A stretch of 35,309 nucleotides of DNA from an uncultured Alphaproteobacteria bacterium (GCA_903889655.1 CAISYL010000277.1:1-35309); one strand, 5' to 3'; shown: positions 16,259-24,709, numbered from the stretch's first letter. Notes: generated by a model not told the origin, from the sequence alone. A program made the numbers and translations.

Positions 16259-17266
16259 TCAGAGGAGCTTGCCGAGCACGGCGGCGACGTCGCCCATGCG
16301 GTTCGAAAAGCCCCACTCATTGTCGTACCAGCTCATCACGCGCACGAGCTTGCCGTCGACGACCTGTGTCTGGCCGAGGTCGAAGGTCGACGAGGCCGGA
16401 TTGTGGTTGAAGTCGACCGAGACCAGCGGCTCGTTGTTGGTCGCGAGCACGCCCTTGAGCGGACCCTTGGCGGCGGCAACGATCGCGGCGTTCACTTCCT
16501 CGACCGTCGTCGCCTTCTTCGGCGTGAAGACGAGGTCGATGACCGAGACGTTGGCCGTCGGCACGCGGATCGACGTGCCGTCGAGCTTGCCCTTGAGTTC
16601 CGGCAGCACGAGGCCGAGCGCCTTGGCGGCGCCCGTCGAGGTTGGGATCATCGACAGACCGGCGGCGCGGGCGCGATGCGGGTCCTTGTGCAGCGTGTCG
16701 ACCGTGTTCTGGTCGCCCGTGTAGGAATGGATCGTCGTCATGTAGCCGCGCTCGATGCCGACGGCGGCGTTGAGCACCTGGGCGACCGGCGCGAGGCAGT
16801 TCGTCGTGCAGGAACCGTTCGAGATGATCTTGTGGCTCTTCTTCAGGTCCTTGTGGTTGACGCCGTAGACGACGGTGATTTCAGCGCCTTCGGCGGGCGC
16901 CGAGATCAGAACCTTCTTTGCACCGGCGGTCAGGTGCATGGAGGCCTTTTCCTTCGACGTGAAGATGCCCGTGCATTCGAGCGCGATGTCGACGCCGAGA
17001 TCCTTCCAGGGCAGCTGCGCCGGATCGCGTTCGGCAAGCACCTTGATCGGCCCGCGGCCGAGATCGAACGAAGACTTCGTCACCTTGATCTTGCCGGGGA
17101 AGGGACCGTGGACCGAGTCCCACTTCAGCAGATGCGCATTCGCTTCGACCGAGCCGAGATCGTTGATCGCAACGACCTCGATGTCCTTGCGGCCCGACTC
17201 CGCGATGGCGCGAAGAACGAGACGCCCGATACGACCGAAACCGTTGATTGCGACGCGGACAGCCAT
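16259..17266 (-). CDS. gap: Glyceraldehyde-3-phosphate dehydrogenase, type I
   Basis: The 335-residue enzyme oxidises and phosphorylates glyceraldehyde-3-phosphate with NAD(P)+. The Rossmann fold starts at [16 protein letters not shown]; catalytic Cys153 lies in [12 protein letters not shown] and the partner His180 in [10 protein letters not shown]. The C-terminus has [18 protein letters not shown] near residue 35 is the usual cofactor-discriminating loop; preference for NAD or NADP cannot be decided by eye. ATG 17266 follows AGGAG and AGGA; the frame is open far upstream inside tkt but the family start is clear. Spacing is 22 bp from tkt and 20 bp to pgk, hence cotranscribed. Confidence 0.98.
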   Translation of the reverse strand: MAVRVAINGFGRIGRLVLRAIAESGRKDIEVVAINDLGSVEANAHLLKWDSVHGPFPGKIKVTKSSFDLGRGPIKVLAERDPAQLPWKDLGVDIALECTGIFTSKEKASMHLTAGAKKVLISAPAEGAEITVVYGVNHKDLKKSHKIISNGSCTTNCLAPVAQVLNAAVGIERGYMTTIHSYTGDQNTVDTLHKDPHRARAAGLSMIPTSTGAAKALGLVLPELKGKLDGTSIRVPTANVSVIDLVFTPKKATTVEEVNAAIVAAAKGPLKGVLATNNEPLVSVDFNHNPASSTFDLGQTQVVDGKLVRVMSWYDNEWGFSNRMGDVAAVLGKLL

Positions 17267-17288
17267 TTCCTGAAATCTCCTGACGAGG

Positions 17289-19307
17289 TTAGGCCCCGAG
17301 GCAAGCCTTCGCGGCGGCCGCCGCGGCTTCCGGGGTAATGTTGAAGTGCTTGTAAAGTTCCTTGGCCGGCGCGCTCGCGCCGAAGCCCGGCATGCCGATG
17401 AAAGCGCCGTTCTCGCCGATATAGCGATCCCAGCCATATTGAATGGCCGCTTCGATCGCGACTTTCACGGTGCCTTCACCAAGGGTCTTCTTCTTGTATT
17501 CGCGCGACTGCGCCTCGAAGAGTTCGACGCAGGGCATGGAGACGACGCGTGCGCCGATGCCGTCCGCCTCGAGGAGCTTCTGCGCCGCGAGCGCGATCTC
17601 TATCTCGGAACCGGTCGCGATCAGTGTGACCTTTGCGTTGGAAGAGGCGGGCGAAAGCTCGTAGCCGCCCTTGGCGCAGAGGTTCTCTTCGGTGTGAGTG
17701 GTCCTGACGGTCGGCAGGTTCTGGCGCGACAGCGCGAGGATCGAGGGCGTCTTCTCCGCTTCGAGTGCGAGCTGCCAGCATTCCAGCGTCTCGACCGCGT
17801 CGGCCGGGCGGAACACATAGAGGTTCGGCATGGCGCGGAGCGAGGCCAGATGCTCGACCGGCTGATGCGTCGGGCCGTCTTCGCCGAGACCGATCGAGTC
17901 ATGCGTCATGACATAGATGACGCGCTGCTCCATCAGTGCCGAGAGGCGGATCGCCGGCCGGCAGTAATCGGTGAAGACGAGGAAGGTGCCGGAATAGGGA
18001 ATGAAGCCCTTATGCAGCGCGATGCCGTTCATGGCCGCGGCCATGCCGTGCTCGCGAATGCCGTAATGGATGAAGGAGCCGGAGAAATCCGTCGCGGTGA
18101 CGGCCTTCTGGTCCTTCGAACGCGTGTTGTTGGAGCCGGTGAGGTCGGCCGAGCCGCCGATCATCTCGGGCACCACGGCATTGATAACGTTGAGCGCCTC
18201 TTCCGACGATTTGCGCGTCGCCCAGTTGGGCTTCTCGTCGACGAGCTTCTTCTTGTAGTCGCTGATCGCCTTGGCGAAATTCGCGGGCAGCTTCCCCGAG
18301 AGCCGGCGTTCGAACTCGCCGCGCGTCGCCGCATCGAGCTTCGCAAAGCGCGCTTCCCATTCGGCGCTGGTCTTGCCATGCGCAAGGCCGGCGGCGCGCC
18401 AGGCATTCAGGATGTCGGCCGGAACGACGAAAGGTTCGGCCTCCCAGCCGAGCGTCTGGCGCGACAGCGCGATCTCGTCGGCGCCGAGCGGCGAGCCGTG
18501 CGAGGACGACTTGCCGCGCTTGTTCGGCGAACCGTAGCCGATGACGGTGCGGCAGGCGATCAGCGTCGGCTTGTCGGACGTCTTCGCCCGCGCGATGGCC
18601 GCCTCGATCTCGTCGGCGTCATGGCCGTCGATGCGGGTCGCGTTCCAGCCGGCGGCCTCGAAGCGCTTCAGCGCGTCGCCCGATTCCGAAAGATCGAGCG
18701 AACCGTCGATGGTGATGCCGTTATCGTCATAGAGCACGATGAGCTTCGACAGGCGCAGATGGCCCGCAAGGCTGATCGCCTCGTGGCTGATGCCTTCCAT
18801 CAGGTCGCCGTCCGACGCCAGAACATAGGTATGATGATCGACCACCTCGCCGAAGCGGGCGGCGGCAAGCCGTTCCGCCAGCGCCATGCCGACGGCGGTC
18901 GAAATGCCTTGGCCGAGCGGGCCGGTCGTCGTCTCGACGCCCTGCACATGGCCATATTCCGGGTGGCCGGCCGTGATCGCGCCAAGCTGGCGGAAATTCT
19001 TGATCTGCTCGATCGTCATATCCTCGTAGCCGAGGAGATAGTTGACGGCATAAAGCAGCATCGATCCGTGTCCGGCCGACAGCACGAAGCGATCGCGGTC
19101 CGGCCAGTGCGGCTTCTTCGGATCGATCTTCAGGAACTTCGTGAAGAGCACGGTGGCGATGTCGGCGGCGCCCATGGGCATGCCGGGATGGCCGGAATTG
19201 GCCTTCTGCACGGCGTCCATGGCCAGAGCGCGGATGGCGTTCGCCATGTCGCGATGCGAAACCGAGGCTTCTGCCAATGCGGCGGCCGACTGATCGGGTG
19301 GCGTCAT
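17289..19307 (-). CDS. tkt: Transketolase
   Basis: The 672-residue thiamine-diphosphate enzyme moves two-carbon units between sugar phosphates in the pentose phosphate pathway (and the Calvin cycle where present). Family landmarks are [17 protein letters not shown], the [12 protein letters not shown] motif, [12 protein letters not shown] (diphosphate/metal site), [20 protein letters not shown] with the cofactor-activating glutamate, [18 protein letters not shown] and [16 protein letters not shown]. Length is typical. It is the first gene of a minus-strand operon with gap, pgk and fba, an order common in alphaproteobacteria. No RuBisCO, phosphoribulokinase or cbbR is visible, so ordinary central metabolism is the safest reading. 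The leader and promoter lie in 19308-19600. Confidence 0.98.
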   Translation of the reverse strand: MTPPDQSAAALAEASVSHRDMANAIRALAMDAVQKANSGHPGMPMGAADIATVLFTKFLKIDPKKPHWPDRDRFVLSAGHGSMLLYAVNYLLGYEDMTIEQIKNFRQLGAITAGHPEYGHVQGVETTTGPLGQGISTAVGMALAERLAAARFGEVVDHHTYVLASDGDLMEGISHEAISLAGHLRLSKLIVLYDDNGITIDGSLDLSESGDALKRFEAAGWNATRIDGHDADEIEAAIARAKTSDKPTLIACRTVIGYGSPNKRGKSSSHGSPLGADEIALSRQTLGWEAEPFVVPADILNAWRAAGLAHGKTSAEWEARFAKLDAATRGEFERRLSGKLPANFAKAISDYKKKLVDEKPNWATRKSSEEALNVINAVVPEMIGGSADLTGSNNTRSKDQKAVTATDFSGSFIHYGIREHGMAAAMNGIALHKGFIPYSGTFLVFTDYCRPAIRLSALMEQRVIYVMTHDSIGLGEDGPTHQPVEHLASLRAMPNLYVFRPADAVETLECWQLALEAEKTPSILALSRQNLPTVRTTHTEENLCAKGGYELSPASSNAKVTLIATGSEIEIALAAQKLLEADGIGARVVSMPCVELFEAQSREYKKKTLGEGTVKVAIEAAIQYGWDRYIGENGAFIGMPGFGASAPAKELYKHFNITPEAAAAAAKACLGA

Positions 19308-19663
19308 GTTCTAACTCTCTGAGCCTCGGGACTGGGGCCGGACCGGGGACCGGACGTGGAACCCTCCGCCGGACCTGTCTGAGGCGGACTCCGGGAGCGG
19401 AGCCGGGTCTGATTGCAGAGCTGGCGCCTATCCCGCGCCAAAGTCAGAAGCCCATGCTCCGGACCTGAAGATCGGCCGCTTTGACTATACTTATGCGGTC
19501 CGAATCCGTCCGTTTCGGGGTCTGGCGAGCGGCGCCACAATGACCACCGGGTTACACAGAGTCAATGACGGATTCGCGCAAAATGCCGCGCTTTTCCGCG
19601 TGTTGCGGTCGCACGCGGCGGGGCTTCTCGCCAGGCTTCGCCGTCGCGCCCGCGGCCTCGTTG
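19308..19663. other. Gene-free divergent control region, tkt operon leader
   Basis: No reading frame here looks coding. On the minus strand TTGACT (19565-19560), 17 bp and CATTGT give a weak promoter candidate for tkt, with a leader of about 220 nt. The part nearest tkt (19325-19410) is very GC-rich with imperfect reiterations of GGACCGGGG-like words that could fold. I see no tRNA, riboswitch consensus or mobile element. Confidence 0.4.
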
Positions 19664-19692
19664 TTGACCTTGTTTCCGCCACGCGCCTATGT
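19664..19692 (+). promoter_or_regulatory. Promoter of the coiled-coil gene and zapA
   Basis: TTGACC (19664-19669), a 17-bp spacer and CTATGT (19687-19692). The start is expected near 19699, about 57 nt before the first ATG. Confidence 0.55.
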
Positions 19693-19755
19693 TGAAAAAT
19701 GCCTCTATATTGAAGACGAGGGGCCTGGGCCCCGATTCCGGACAGACGCAACCGC

Positions 19756-20019
19756 ATGAGCAAACTCGATTCCGCGACGGAGCGCTTCAAGGCGGCGCTC
19801 GACAGGCTGGAGGCCGGCATTCACCGCCAGCTTCTGCGTGCCCAGTCGGCGGCCCGGCTCGAAAACGAGGTCAATGCGCTGAAGGAAGACCGGGCGAAAC
19901 TCGCCGAGGAGCTCGACGGGATGAAGTCGGAAGCCCGGCGTCTCAACGAGTTGAACGAACGCGCCTCGGAAACGCTCGCGAACGCCATCGAGGGCATTCG
20001 CGAAGTGCTCGCGGACTAG
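19756..20019 (+). CDS. Small coiled-coil protein, DUF4164-like, upstream of zapA
   Basis: 87 residues, almost wholly charged and helical with heptad spacing of leucines and alanines (LDRLEAGIHRQLL, RLENEVNALKEDRAKLAEELDG, RLNELNERASETL). No signal or membrane segment. It resembles the short DUF4164 proteins found next to zapA in alphaproteobacteria; its size and coiled-coil nature recall ZapB, the division protein that bridges ZapA, but similarity in sequence cannot be claimed by eye. It begins 64 bp after a good -10 and ends 13 bp before zapA, with a GGAGAG ribosome-binding site for zapA in the gap, so the two are coexpressed. A division role is inference from the context. Confidence 0.8.
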   Translation: MSKLDSATERFKAALDRLEAGIHRQLLRAQSAARLENEVNALKEDRAKLAEELDGMKSEARRLNELNERASETLANAIEGIREVLAD

Positions 20020-20032
20020 GACGGAGAGAGCG

Positions 20033-20392
20033 ATGGGACAGGTCACGGTTCAGATCAACGATCGCGCCTACACGGTTGCCTGCGGCGACGGTGAAGAAGC
20101 GCACCTGAAAGACCTCGCCGCCCATATCAACCTCCATGTGACGGACCTTTCCCGTGAAGTCGGGCAGGTCGGCGAGACGCGCCTCCTGCTGATGGCGTCG
20201 CTTCTGGTCGCCGACGAGCTGTCGGACGCGCTGGCCAAGGTGAAGATGCTCGAAGCCGACATCGAGCAGTTGACCCAGACCCGCATTGCCGCGCTCGAAC
20301 GCTCCCGCGAGGCCGAAGACCTCCTTGGCGACGTGCTGGACAGCGCCGCCCGCCGCATCGAGGACATCGCCCGCCGTATCGAGGCGGCGTGA
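20033..20392 (+). CDS. zapA: Cell division protein ZapA
   Basis: The 119-residue protein has the ZapA fold: an N-terminal beta-alpha head starting VTVQINDRAYTVACGDGEE and HLKDLAAHINLHV, then a long coiled coil (about 60-119) with LLLMASLLVADEL, the family's central signature. ZapA binds and bundles FtsZ filaments at midcell. AGGACGGAGAGAGCG precedes the ATG. It is the second gene of a short operon with the coiled-coil protein, and is followed by the 6S RNA gene and fthC, an order conserved across many proteobacteria, including E. coli (zapA-ssrS-fau). That context strengthens both assignments. Confidence 0.93.
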   Translation: MGQVTVQINDRAYTVACGDGEEAHLKDLAAHINLHVTDLSREVGQVGETRLLLMASLLVADELSDALAKVKMLEADIEQLTQTRIAALERSREAEDLLGDVLDSAARRIEDIARRIEAA

Positions 20393-20421
20393 GCCTCCTC
20401 ACTCCCGCGAAATTGCTGCCC

Positions 20422-20450
20422 TTGACCTTTGGCCCCCACAAGCCCGATAT
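20422..20450 (+). promoter_or_regulatory. Promoter of 6S RNA
   Basis: TTGACC (20422-20427), a 17-bp spacer, and CGATAT (20445-20450). The predicted start, around 20456, coincides with the base of the 6S closing stem. Confidence 0.75.
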
Positions 20451-20453
20451 GAG

Positions 20454-20613
20454 GGTGGGTGCTGCCTGGTTCGTCAGGAACACTTTCTCTCGGGGCCTTA
20501 CGATCCTTATGGGAGCTGTCCCTGGTTGGGACCCTGGTCTCTTTCACACGGCGCCCACCTACTTATGTAGGTCTCCGAGGATCCACGTTCCAACGGCCGA
20601 GGCGGCCCCACCT
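20454..20613 (+). ncRNA. ssrS: 6S RNA
   Basis: About 160 nt between zapA and the 5-formyl-THF cyclo-ligase gene, the usual place for 6S RNA. The ends pair into a closing stem: GGTGGG (20454-20459) with CCCACC (20607-20612), and CTGCCT (20462-20467) with AGGCGG (20600-20605), separated by a small internal loop. The middle holds a large bubble-forming region and an upper hairpin with GTCCCTGGTTGGGACC, as expected. 6S RNA mimics an open promoter, traps the housekeeping sigma-70 RNA polymerase in stationary phase and is released by pRNA synthesis. Exact ends are approximate. The downstream fthC ATG is only about 20 nt away, so they are probably a single primary transcript that is then processed. 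Confidence 0.9.
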
Positions 20614-20633
20614 GTTTCCGGGCGGGCGCGCAG

Positions 20634-21239
20634 ATGAGCCGCACCCAGGACACCGCCATTATCGAGGCGAAAAAGCGTGCCCGCATCGCCGCCCGCGACC
20701 GGCGTTCCGCCGCGCAAGGCCGTCTCGGCCGGGACGCCGCGCCCGCCTTCGCCCGCCACTTCTTCGATGCTTTCGCGCTCGCGCCGGGCAGCGTGATCAC
20801 GGCCTATCTGCCGATTTCCTCCGAAGCCGACCCCATGGCGATCCTCAAGGAAGCCGCCGCCCGCGGCCACGTCTGCGCCATGCCTTGCGTGGTCGCACGC
20901 GGCGAGCCGCTGGTCTTCCGCCGCTGGCAGCCCGGCGATCTGCTGATCGACGGACCTCACGGCACCCGCCAGCCGGTGGCCGAGGCGGCGGTTGTCGAGC
21001 CGCAACTAGTGATTGTGCCGCTTCTCGCATTCGATAAGGTGGGCCGGCGCCTCGGTTATGGCGGCGGCTATTACGACCGCACGCTGGCTTTTCTGCGGGC
21101 GCGCGGTGGAAAACAGATCGTCGCGGTCGGTCTCGCCTTCTCAGGCCAGGAGACCGACGAACTTCCGGAACATGCCGCCGACCAGCGGCTCGACTGGATC
21201 GTGACGGAACGCGGTGCCAAAGCTTTCCAGCTCCGGTGA
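20634..21239 (+). CDS. fthC: 5-formyltetrahydrofolate cyclo-ligase
   Basis: The 201-residue enzyme converts 5-formyl-THF to 5,10-methenyl-THF using ATP. The family's signature is present: KRARIAARDRRSA near the N-terminus, the substrate segment AYLPISSEADP, VPLLAFDKVGRRLGYGGGYYDR with the glycine-rich nucleotide loop, and VAVGLAFSGQE at the end. Length is normal. ATG 20634 fits, with 6S RNA just upstream; the zapA-6S RNA-cyclo-ligase order is conserved in proteobacteria. The last codons enter a 14-bp tandem repeat that carries the stop. Confidence 0.95.
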   Translation: MSRTQDTAIIEAKKRARIAARDRRSAAQGRLGRDAAPAFARHFFDAFALAPGSVITAYLPISSEADPMAILKEAAARGHVCAMPCVVARGEPLVFRRWQPGDLLIDGPHGTRQPVAEAAVVEPQLVIVPLLAFDKVGRRLGYGGGYYDRTLAFLRARGGKQIVAVGLAFSGQETDELPEHAADQRLDWIVTERGAKAFQLR

Positions 21240-21282
21240 GCCAACATCGGTGAGCCAGCGCCGGTGAGCCGACGCCGTTGAG
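21234..21282 (+). repeat. 14-bp tandem repeat, about 3.5 copies, overlapping the fthC stop
   Basis: Units CGGTGAGCCAACAT (21234-21247), CGGTGAGCCAGCGC (21248-21261), CGGTGAGCCGACGC (21262-21275) and a partial CGTTGAG (21276-21282). The fthC stop TGA lies in the first unit. Period 14 with an invariant CGGTGAGCC; no protein is encoded by it after the stop. Confidence 0.8.
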
Positions 21283-21329
21283 AAAGCCTTCAAGTCAGGG
21301 CCGCAAGGCGCCTTCGCAGGATGAGTTGA

Positions 21330-22139
21330 ATGAAGTTGCTGTTTCTGGGTGATATCGTCGGCCGCGCGGCGCGCGATGCCATCGTGTCCGATCTGCCGGG
21401 TCTGCGTTCCGATCTCGGCGCCGATTTCGTCGTCGTCAATGGCGAGAACGCCGCCGGCGGTTTCGGCATCACCGCTCAGATCTGCGAGGAACTCTTCGAT
21501 GCCGGCGTCGATGTCATCACGCTCGGCAACCACGCCTGGGACCAGCGCGAGGCGCTTGTCCATATCGAGCGCGAGCCGCGCCTGATCCGCCCCGTCAATT
21601 TTCCGGCCGGCACGCCCGGCCGTGGCGCCGGCCTCTTCGAAACCGCGAAGGGCGAGCGTGTGCTGGTCATCAATGCGATGGGCCGCGTTTTCATGGATCC
21701 GCTCGACGATCCTTTCGCCGCCATCGAGCGCGAGATCGGCGCCTGCCCGCTCGGCGAGGCGGCCGATGCGATCCTCGTCGATTTCCACGGCGAGGCGACG
21801 TCGGAGAAAATGGCGATGGGCCATTTCTGCGACGGACGCGCGAGCCTCGTCGTCGGCACGCACAGCCATGTGCCGACCGCCGACGCGCAGATATTGCCCG
21901 GCGGCACGGCCTACCAGACCGATGCCGGCATGTGCGGCGACTATAATTCCGTCATCGGCATGGAGAAGGATGAGCCGGTCAGCCGCTTCCTCTCCAAGAT
22001 TCCGAGCGGCCGTTTCCAGCCGGCTCTCGGACCGGCGACACTCTGCGGCGTCTTCGTCGAAACGGATGCGGGAGGGTTGGCGCTGCGCGTCGAGCCCGTC
22101 CGGATCGGTGGCAGGCTGAAACAGGCGATGCCCGACTGA
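21330..22139 (+). CDS. YmdB-type metallophosphoesterase
   Basis: 269 residues of the TIGR00282/YmdB family, dinuclear metallophosphoesterases that hydrolyse cyclic nucleotide phosphodiesters (Bacillus YmdB acts on 2',3'-cAMP). All metal-binding blocks are seen: FLGDIVG (residues 4-10), VVNGENAAGGFG, TLGNHAWDQ, DFHGEATSEK and VGTHSHVPTADAQI, then GGTAYQTDAGMCGDY. There is no signal peptide, so it is cytosolic. The gene starts 90 bp after fthC, across the tandem repeat, and may be transcribed with it. This gene is often found beside yebC-ruv in alphaproteobacteria; here an LPS-type pair separates them. The natural substrate in this group is not established. Confidence 0.92.
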   Translation: MKLLFLGDIVGRAARDAIVSDLPGLRSDLGADFVVVNGENAAGGFGITAQICEELFDAGVDVITLGNHAWDQREALVHIEREPRLIRPVNFPAGTPGRGAGLFETAKGERVLVINAMGRVFMDPLDDPFAAIEREIGACPLGEAADAILVDFHGEATSEKMAMGHFCDGRASLVVGTHSHVPTADAQILPGGTAYQTDAGMCGDYNSVIGMEKDEPVSRFLSKIPSGRFQPALGPATLCGVFVETDAGGLALRVEPVRIGGRLKQAMPD

Positions 22140-22164
22140 GGGTGGGACAAGGCCGGGGGGCCGA

Positions 22165-23391
22165 ATGGTCGAGGGGAGTGGCGTGAAGGATATTTCCAAT
22201 CCGTTCGGCGCGTTGCGGCGTGCCGATGTTGCGGCCTTTGCGCTGCTGGCGCTCGTCGTCCCGTGGATCAGTCTCTTTGCGCCCCGCGTTCTCGGCGGCG
22301 TTTTGCCGATCGCCGCGCTCCTCGCCGTTGCGGGCCATTACTGGGCGCATCGCTCCTTTGCGCCAATGGAAAAAGGCCCTTGGCTCGCCATCTCGCTCGC
22401 TGTGACGCTCTGCCTTCTTTCCGCGCTCTGGTCGGCCCATCCGCTCTTCGTTCTGGATCGCTCGAGCCGCGTCGCCGGATCGCTCGTCACGGCCGTGCTG
22501 CTCTTCTTCACCGCCGCCAGCCTCGATGAGGCGGAGCGTGCTTCCTTGCGGCCGCTCCTCCTCTGGAGCACGGTCTTCGGTCTCGCATTGACGGCGGCGA
22601 ACATGCTGATGCATGGCGGCATCTACGAACTCGTCGCCTCGCGCAAGGCGCTCGAAGCGGGCGTCGAAGTCGGCACCAACCGGCCGATGGTCGTCCTCGT
22701 GGTCTTTGTCTGGCCCGCCATGGTCGCGGCAAGCGAAAGCGGCTGGAAGCGCCTGGCGCTCGTTCTTCCAGTCGCCACCTTCGCCGTCTCGACACTGACC
22801 GACAGCCAGACCGCTTTCACCGCCGCCATCATCGGTCTGCTCGTCTATGGCATTGCGCGGCTGAGCCCGCGCTTCGCCGGTTTTGCCGTCACCTGGGGCG
22901 GTGTGGCGCTGATCCTCGCCATGCCGGCGATCATCCTCACGCTGAAGCATTTCGATCCGAACATCCGTTTCGACTGGCCGCAGGCTTCGGCAGGCGCGCG
23001 CCTCGAAATCTGGTATGCCGTCGCGAGCGCGATTCCGCATTCATTGTGGATCGGGCACGGCATCGAGGCGACGCGCTTCGTCGAGGACTGGCACATGGCG
23101 CATCTCTATTTTCCGGAGAAGTCGGTTCTGCATCCGCATAACGGCGCCCTGCAGGTCTGGTATGAATTCGGCGCGGTCGGCGCCGTCCTTGCGTCATGGC
23201 TCTGGTTCGTCATGGCGCGCCGCGCCTCGGCGCTGGCAGGGTCGATGCGCGCGACGGCATTGGCCTGCATGACCGTTGTACTGGTGGTGAGCTGCGTCAG
23301 CCACGGTCTCTGGCAGAGCTGGTGGCTCGGCGCGGTCGGATTGGTGCCGGCGCTTTTCGCGATGGCAGGGAAGAGGACGGAGCTTGCCTGA
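22165..23391 (+). CDS. O-antigen ligase/polymerase-like membrane protein
   Basis: 408 residues with about ten to twelve hydrophobic segments from residue 20 onward. The large loop near 270-335 has ARLEIWYAVASAIPHSLWIGHG followed by LHPHNGALQVWYEFGAVG, the Wzy_C/WaaL landmark in which an arginine and the HPHN histidine serve catalysis. WaaL-type enzymes transfer undecaprenyl-linked polysaccharide to lipid A-core; Wzy polymerises repeat units. Which one cannot be decided by eye. The start is uncertain: ATG 22165 follows GGGGGG, while an in-frame GTG at 22183 lies after GAGGGGAG and may be better. The next gene begins immediately after its stop (TGA-ATG), hence translationally coupled. Confidence 0.82.
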   Translation: MVEGSGVKDISNPFGALRRADVAAFALLALVVPWISLFAPRVLGGVLPIAALLAVAGHYWAHRSFAPMEKGPWLAISLAVTLCLLSALWSAHPLFVLDRSSRVAGSLVTAVLLFFTAASLDEAERASLRPLLLWSTVFGLALTAANMLMHGGIYELVASRKALEAGVEVGTNRPMVVLVVFVWPAMVAASESGWKRLALVLPVATFAVSTLTDSQTAFTAAIIGLLVYGIARLSPRFAGFAVTWGGVALILAMPAIILTLKHFDPNIRFDWPQASAGARLEIWYAVASAIPHSLWIGHGIEATRFVEDWHMAHLYFPEKSVLHPHNGALQVWYEFGAVGAVLASWLWFVMARRASALAGSMRATALACMTVVLVVSCVSHGLWQSWWLGAVGLVPALFAMAGKRTELA

Positions 23392-24420
23392 ATGAGAGTC
23401 GTCATCGTCGGCAATTTCAACGAGCGCAAGGCCGGCGCGAATTTCTATGCGACAGTCCGCAAGCTCTCGAACGGCTTCGTCCGCAACGGTCATCTGGTGA
23501 TGCCGCTGAGCGATCGCGACGTGGCGCGCGAGGCGGGCCGTCTCGGCATCGGTCGCGCCGGGCAGGGCGAGGCCAATCGCCGTCTCGTCGATCTCGCCCG
23601 CAACTTCCGGCCCGATCTCGTCCTGCTGGTCCATGCCGACATCATCCGCAACGACACGCTGCGCGAGCTGAAGACATTGAAGCCTGCGCCGGCCATCGCG
23701 GTCGTCAACCTCGATCCGCTGTTCGAGGCGATCAATCCGCCCCGTGTGCGCCGCTTTGCCGAAGCCGCCGACATGACCTTCATCACGACGGCGGGGAAAA
23801 CCATCGCGGAATATGCGACGCCGACGCATCGCATCGCCTTCATTCCCAATCCCGCCGACCGCTCCATCGAAAACATGGAAGGGTTCACCCGTTCGGATCA
23901 GCGACACGATCTCGTCTGCACCATCATCAGCGAGAAGGGCACGCCCTGGCGCGCGGATTTCATGCGCAAGCTCGAGGCCGCCGTGCCGGAAGCGCGCTAT
24001 GCCTTTTGCGGCCTCGAAGGTCTGCCGCCGATTTTCGGCTCGGCCTATTTCGACATGATCGCCAGCGCCCGCATGGGGCTCAACCTCAACCGCAGCGACG
24101 AGCACTACCTCTATTCGTCCGACCGCATCGCCCAATATGCGGGCAACGGCCTGCTGCTCTTCGTCGGCCGTTCGACCGGCTATGGCGAGATTTTTTCCGA
24201 CCGGGAGTTCGCCTTCTACGACGGCCTCGAAGACCTCGCGGAGAAGTTGCGCTACTTCATGACCCATGACGACGAGCGCAAGGCCATCGCCGCGGCCGGC
24301 CACGCGAAATACCACGCGATCTTCAATGAACGCCTCGTCGCCCGCTTCATCGAAGAAGCCGCCCTCGGCCGGGCCCTCAGCCCGGACTACGCCTGGCCGA
24401 CGACGATCTACGGCGGCTGA
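23392..24420 (+). CDS. Glycosyltransferase family 1-like (CgeB/GT4-like)
   Basis: 342 residues. It begins with a beta strand and loop MRVVIVGNFNERKAGANFY. There are two Rossmann-like halves; the C-terminal half has SDRIAQYAGNGLLLFVGRSTGYGEIFSDREFAFYDG, reminiscent of the nucleotide-sugar part of GT-B enzymes. NLNRSDEHYLYSS precedes it and DDERKAIAAAGHAKYHAIF follows, typical of CgeB/spore-maturation-like transferases. No membrane segment; probably cytoplasmic on the inner face. It directly abuts the O-antigen-ligase-like gene, so it likely adds a sugar to a lipid-linked polysaccharide or LPS core. The donor and acceptor are unknown. Confidence 0.78.
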   Translation: MRVVIVGNFNERKAGANFYATVRKLSNGFVRNGHLVMPLSDRDVAREAGRLGIGRAGQGEANRRLVDLARNFRPDLVLLVHADIIRNDTLRELKTLKPAPAIAVVNLDPLFEAINPPRVRRFAEAADMTFITTAGKTIAEYATPTHRIAFIPNPADRSIENMEGFTRSDQRHDLVCTIISEKGTPWRADFMRKLEAAVPEARYAFCGLEGLPPIFGSAYFDMIASARMGLNLNRSDEHYLYSSDRIAQYAGNGLLLFVGRSTGYGEIFSDREFAFYDGLEDLAEKLRYFMTHDDERKAIAAAGHAKYHAIFNERLVARFIEEAALGRALSPDYAWPTTIYGG

Positions 24421-24442
24421 TTTCTTCAAAAAACATGCGCTG

Positions 24443-24560
24443 AAAATAATGCGCCCCGCTCATGGCATCCGAGGTGGGTGGGAGGCCGTGAACGGGGCGC
24501 GTTCGCCACCGCATCCTGCGGAGGCTGATCTCTGCCGTGGGTTTGGGCGGGCCACGGTCA
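24443..24560 (-). ncRNA. Candidate minus-strand small RNA with CCUCCC loop (alpha-r14-like)
   Basis: Three hairpins can be drawn on the minus strand: stem CCGTGG/CCACGG (24557-24552 and 24540-24535) with a C-rich loop; an 8-bp stem around 24524-24506 with one mismatch; and a large hairpin, GCGCCCCG/CGGGGCGC (24500-24493, 24458-24451) with an inner stem CACGGC/GCCATG. That hairpin's loop includes CTCCCACCCACCTC, complementary to Shine-Dalgarno sequences. ATTATTTT follows the last stem, so it could serve as terminator. From memory, alpha-r14 (NfeR1-like) sRNAs are 115-125 nt with three hairpins and anti-Shine-Dalgarno loops; the resemblance is suggestive. No promoter was identified and no alignment was possible, so this is tentative. 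Confidence 0.45.
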
Positions 24561-24643
24561 GCGATCGCTGCGATTTGTCCCGGCTCGACGGTTGGGCGAC
24601 CGCCTGTGGTGAACCGGAACGTCCTCACAGTAGTAGCGATTCG

Positions 24644-24658
24644 TTAAACACACGTTAA
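24644..24658 (+). promoter_or_regulatory. CtrA-like binding site TTAA-N7-TTAA
   Basis: TTAA (24644-24647), 7 bp, TTAA (24655-24658). This matches the CtrA consensus spacing in alphaproteobacteria; the following AC is close to the full TTAAC half. It lies 190 bp upstream of yebC. Confidence 0.5.
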
Positions 24659-24691
24659 ACGAGCAATTTTAATTAAGCAACACGTTATGAG

Positions 24692-24709
24692 TGTATAGTG
24701 ATGCATACA
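24692..24709. promoter_or_regulatory. Inverted repeat TGTAT-N8-ATACA upstream of yebC
   Basis: TGTAT (24692-24696) and ATACA (24705-24709), overlapping the possible -10 TATAGT. Could be an operator; may be chance in an AT-rich stretch. Confidence 0.35.

Noticed and set aside
14026-19307. Calvin-cycle (cbb) operon
   Set aside because: Transketolase, GAPDH, PGK and aldolase are consistent, but no RuBisCO, phosphoribulokinase or CbbR is present, so glycolysis/pentose phosphate use is enough.
17346-19322. Long open frame antisense to tkt
   Set aside because: Same reason: it exactly covers tkt, whose protein is certain, and shows no recognisable domain.
24443-24560. Riboswitch or SRP/RNase P RNA
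   Set aside because: I looked for cobalamin, TPP and SRP/RNase P hallmark sequences and found none; the hairpins fit an sRNA better.
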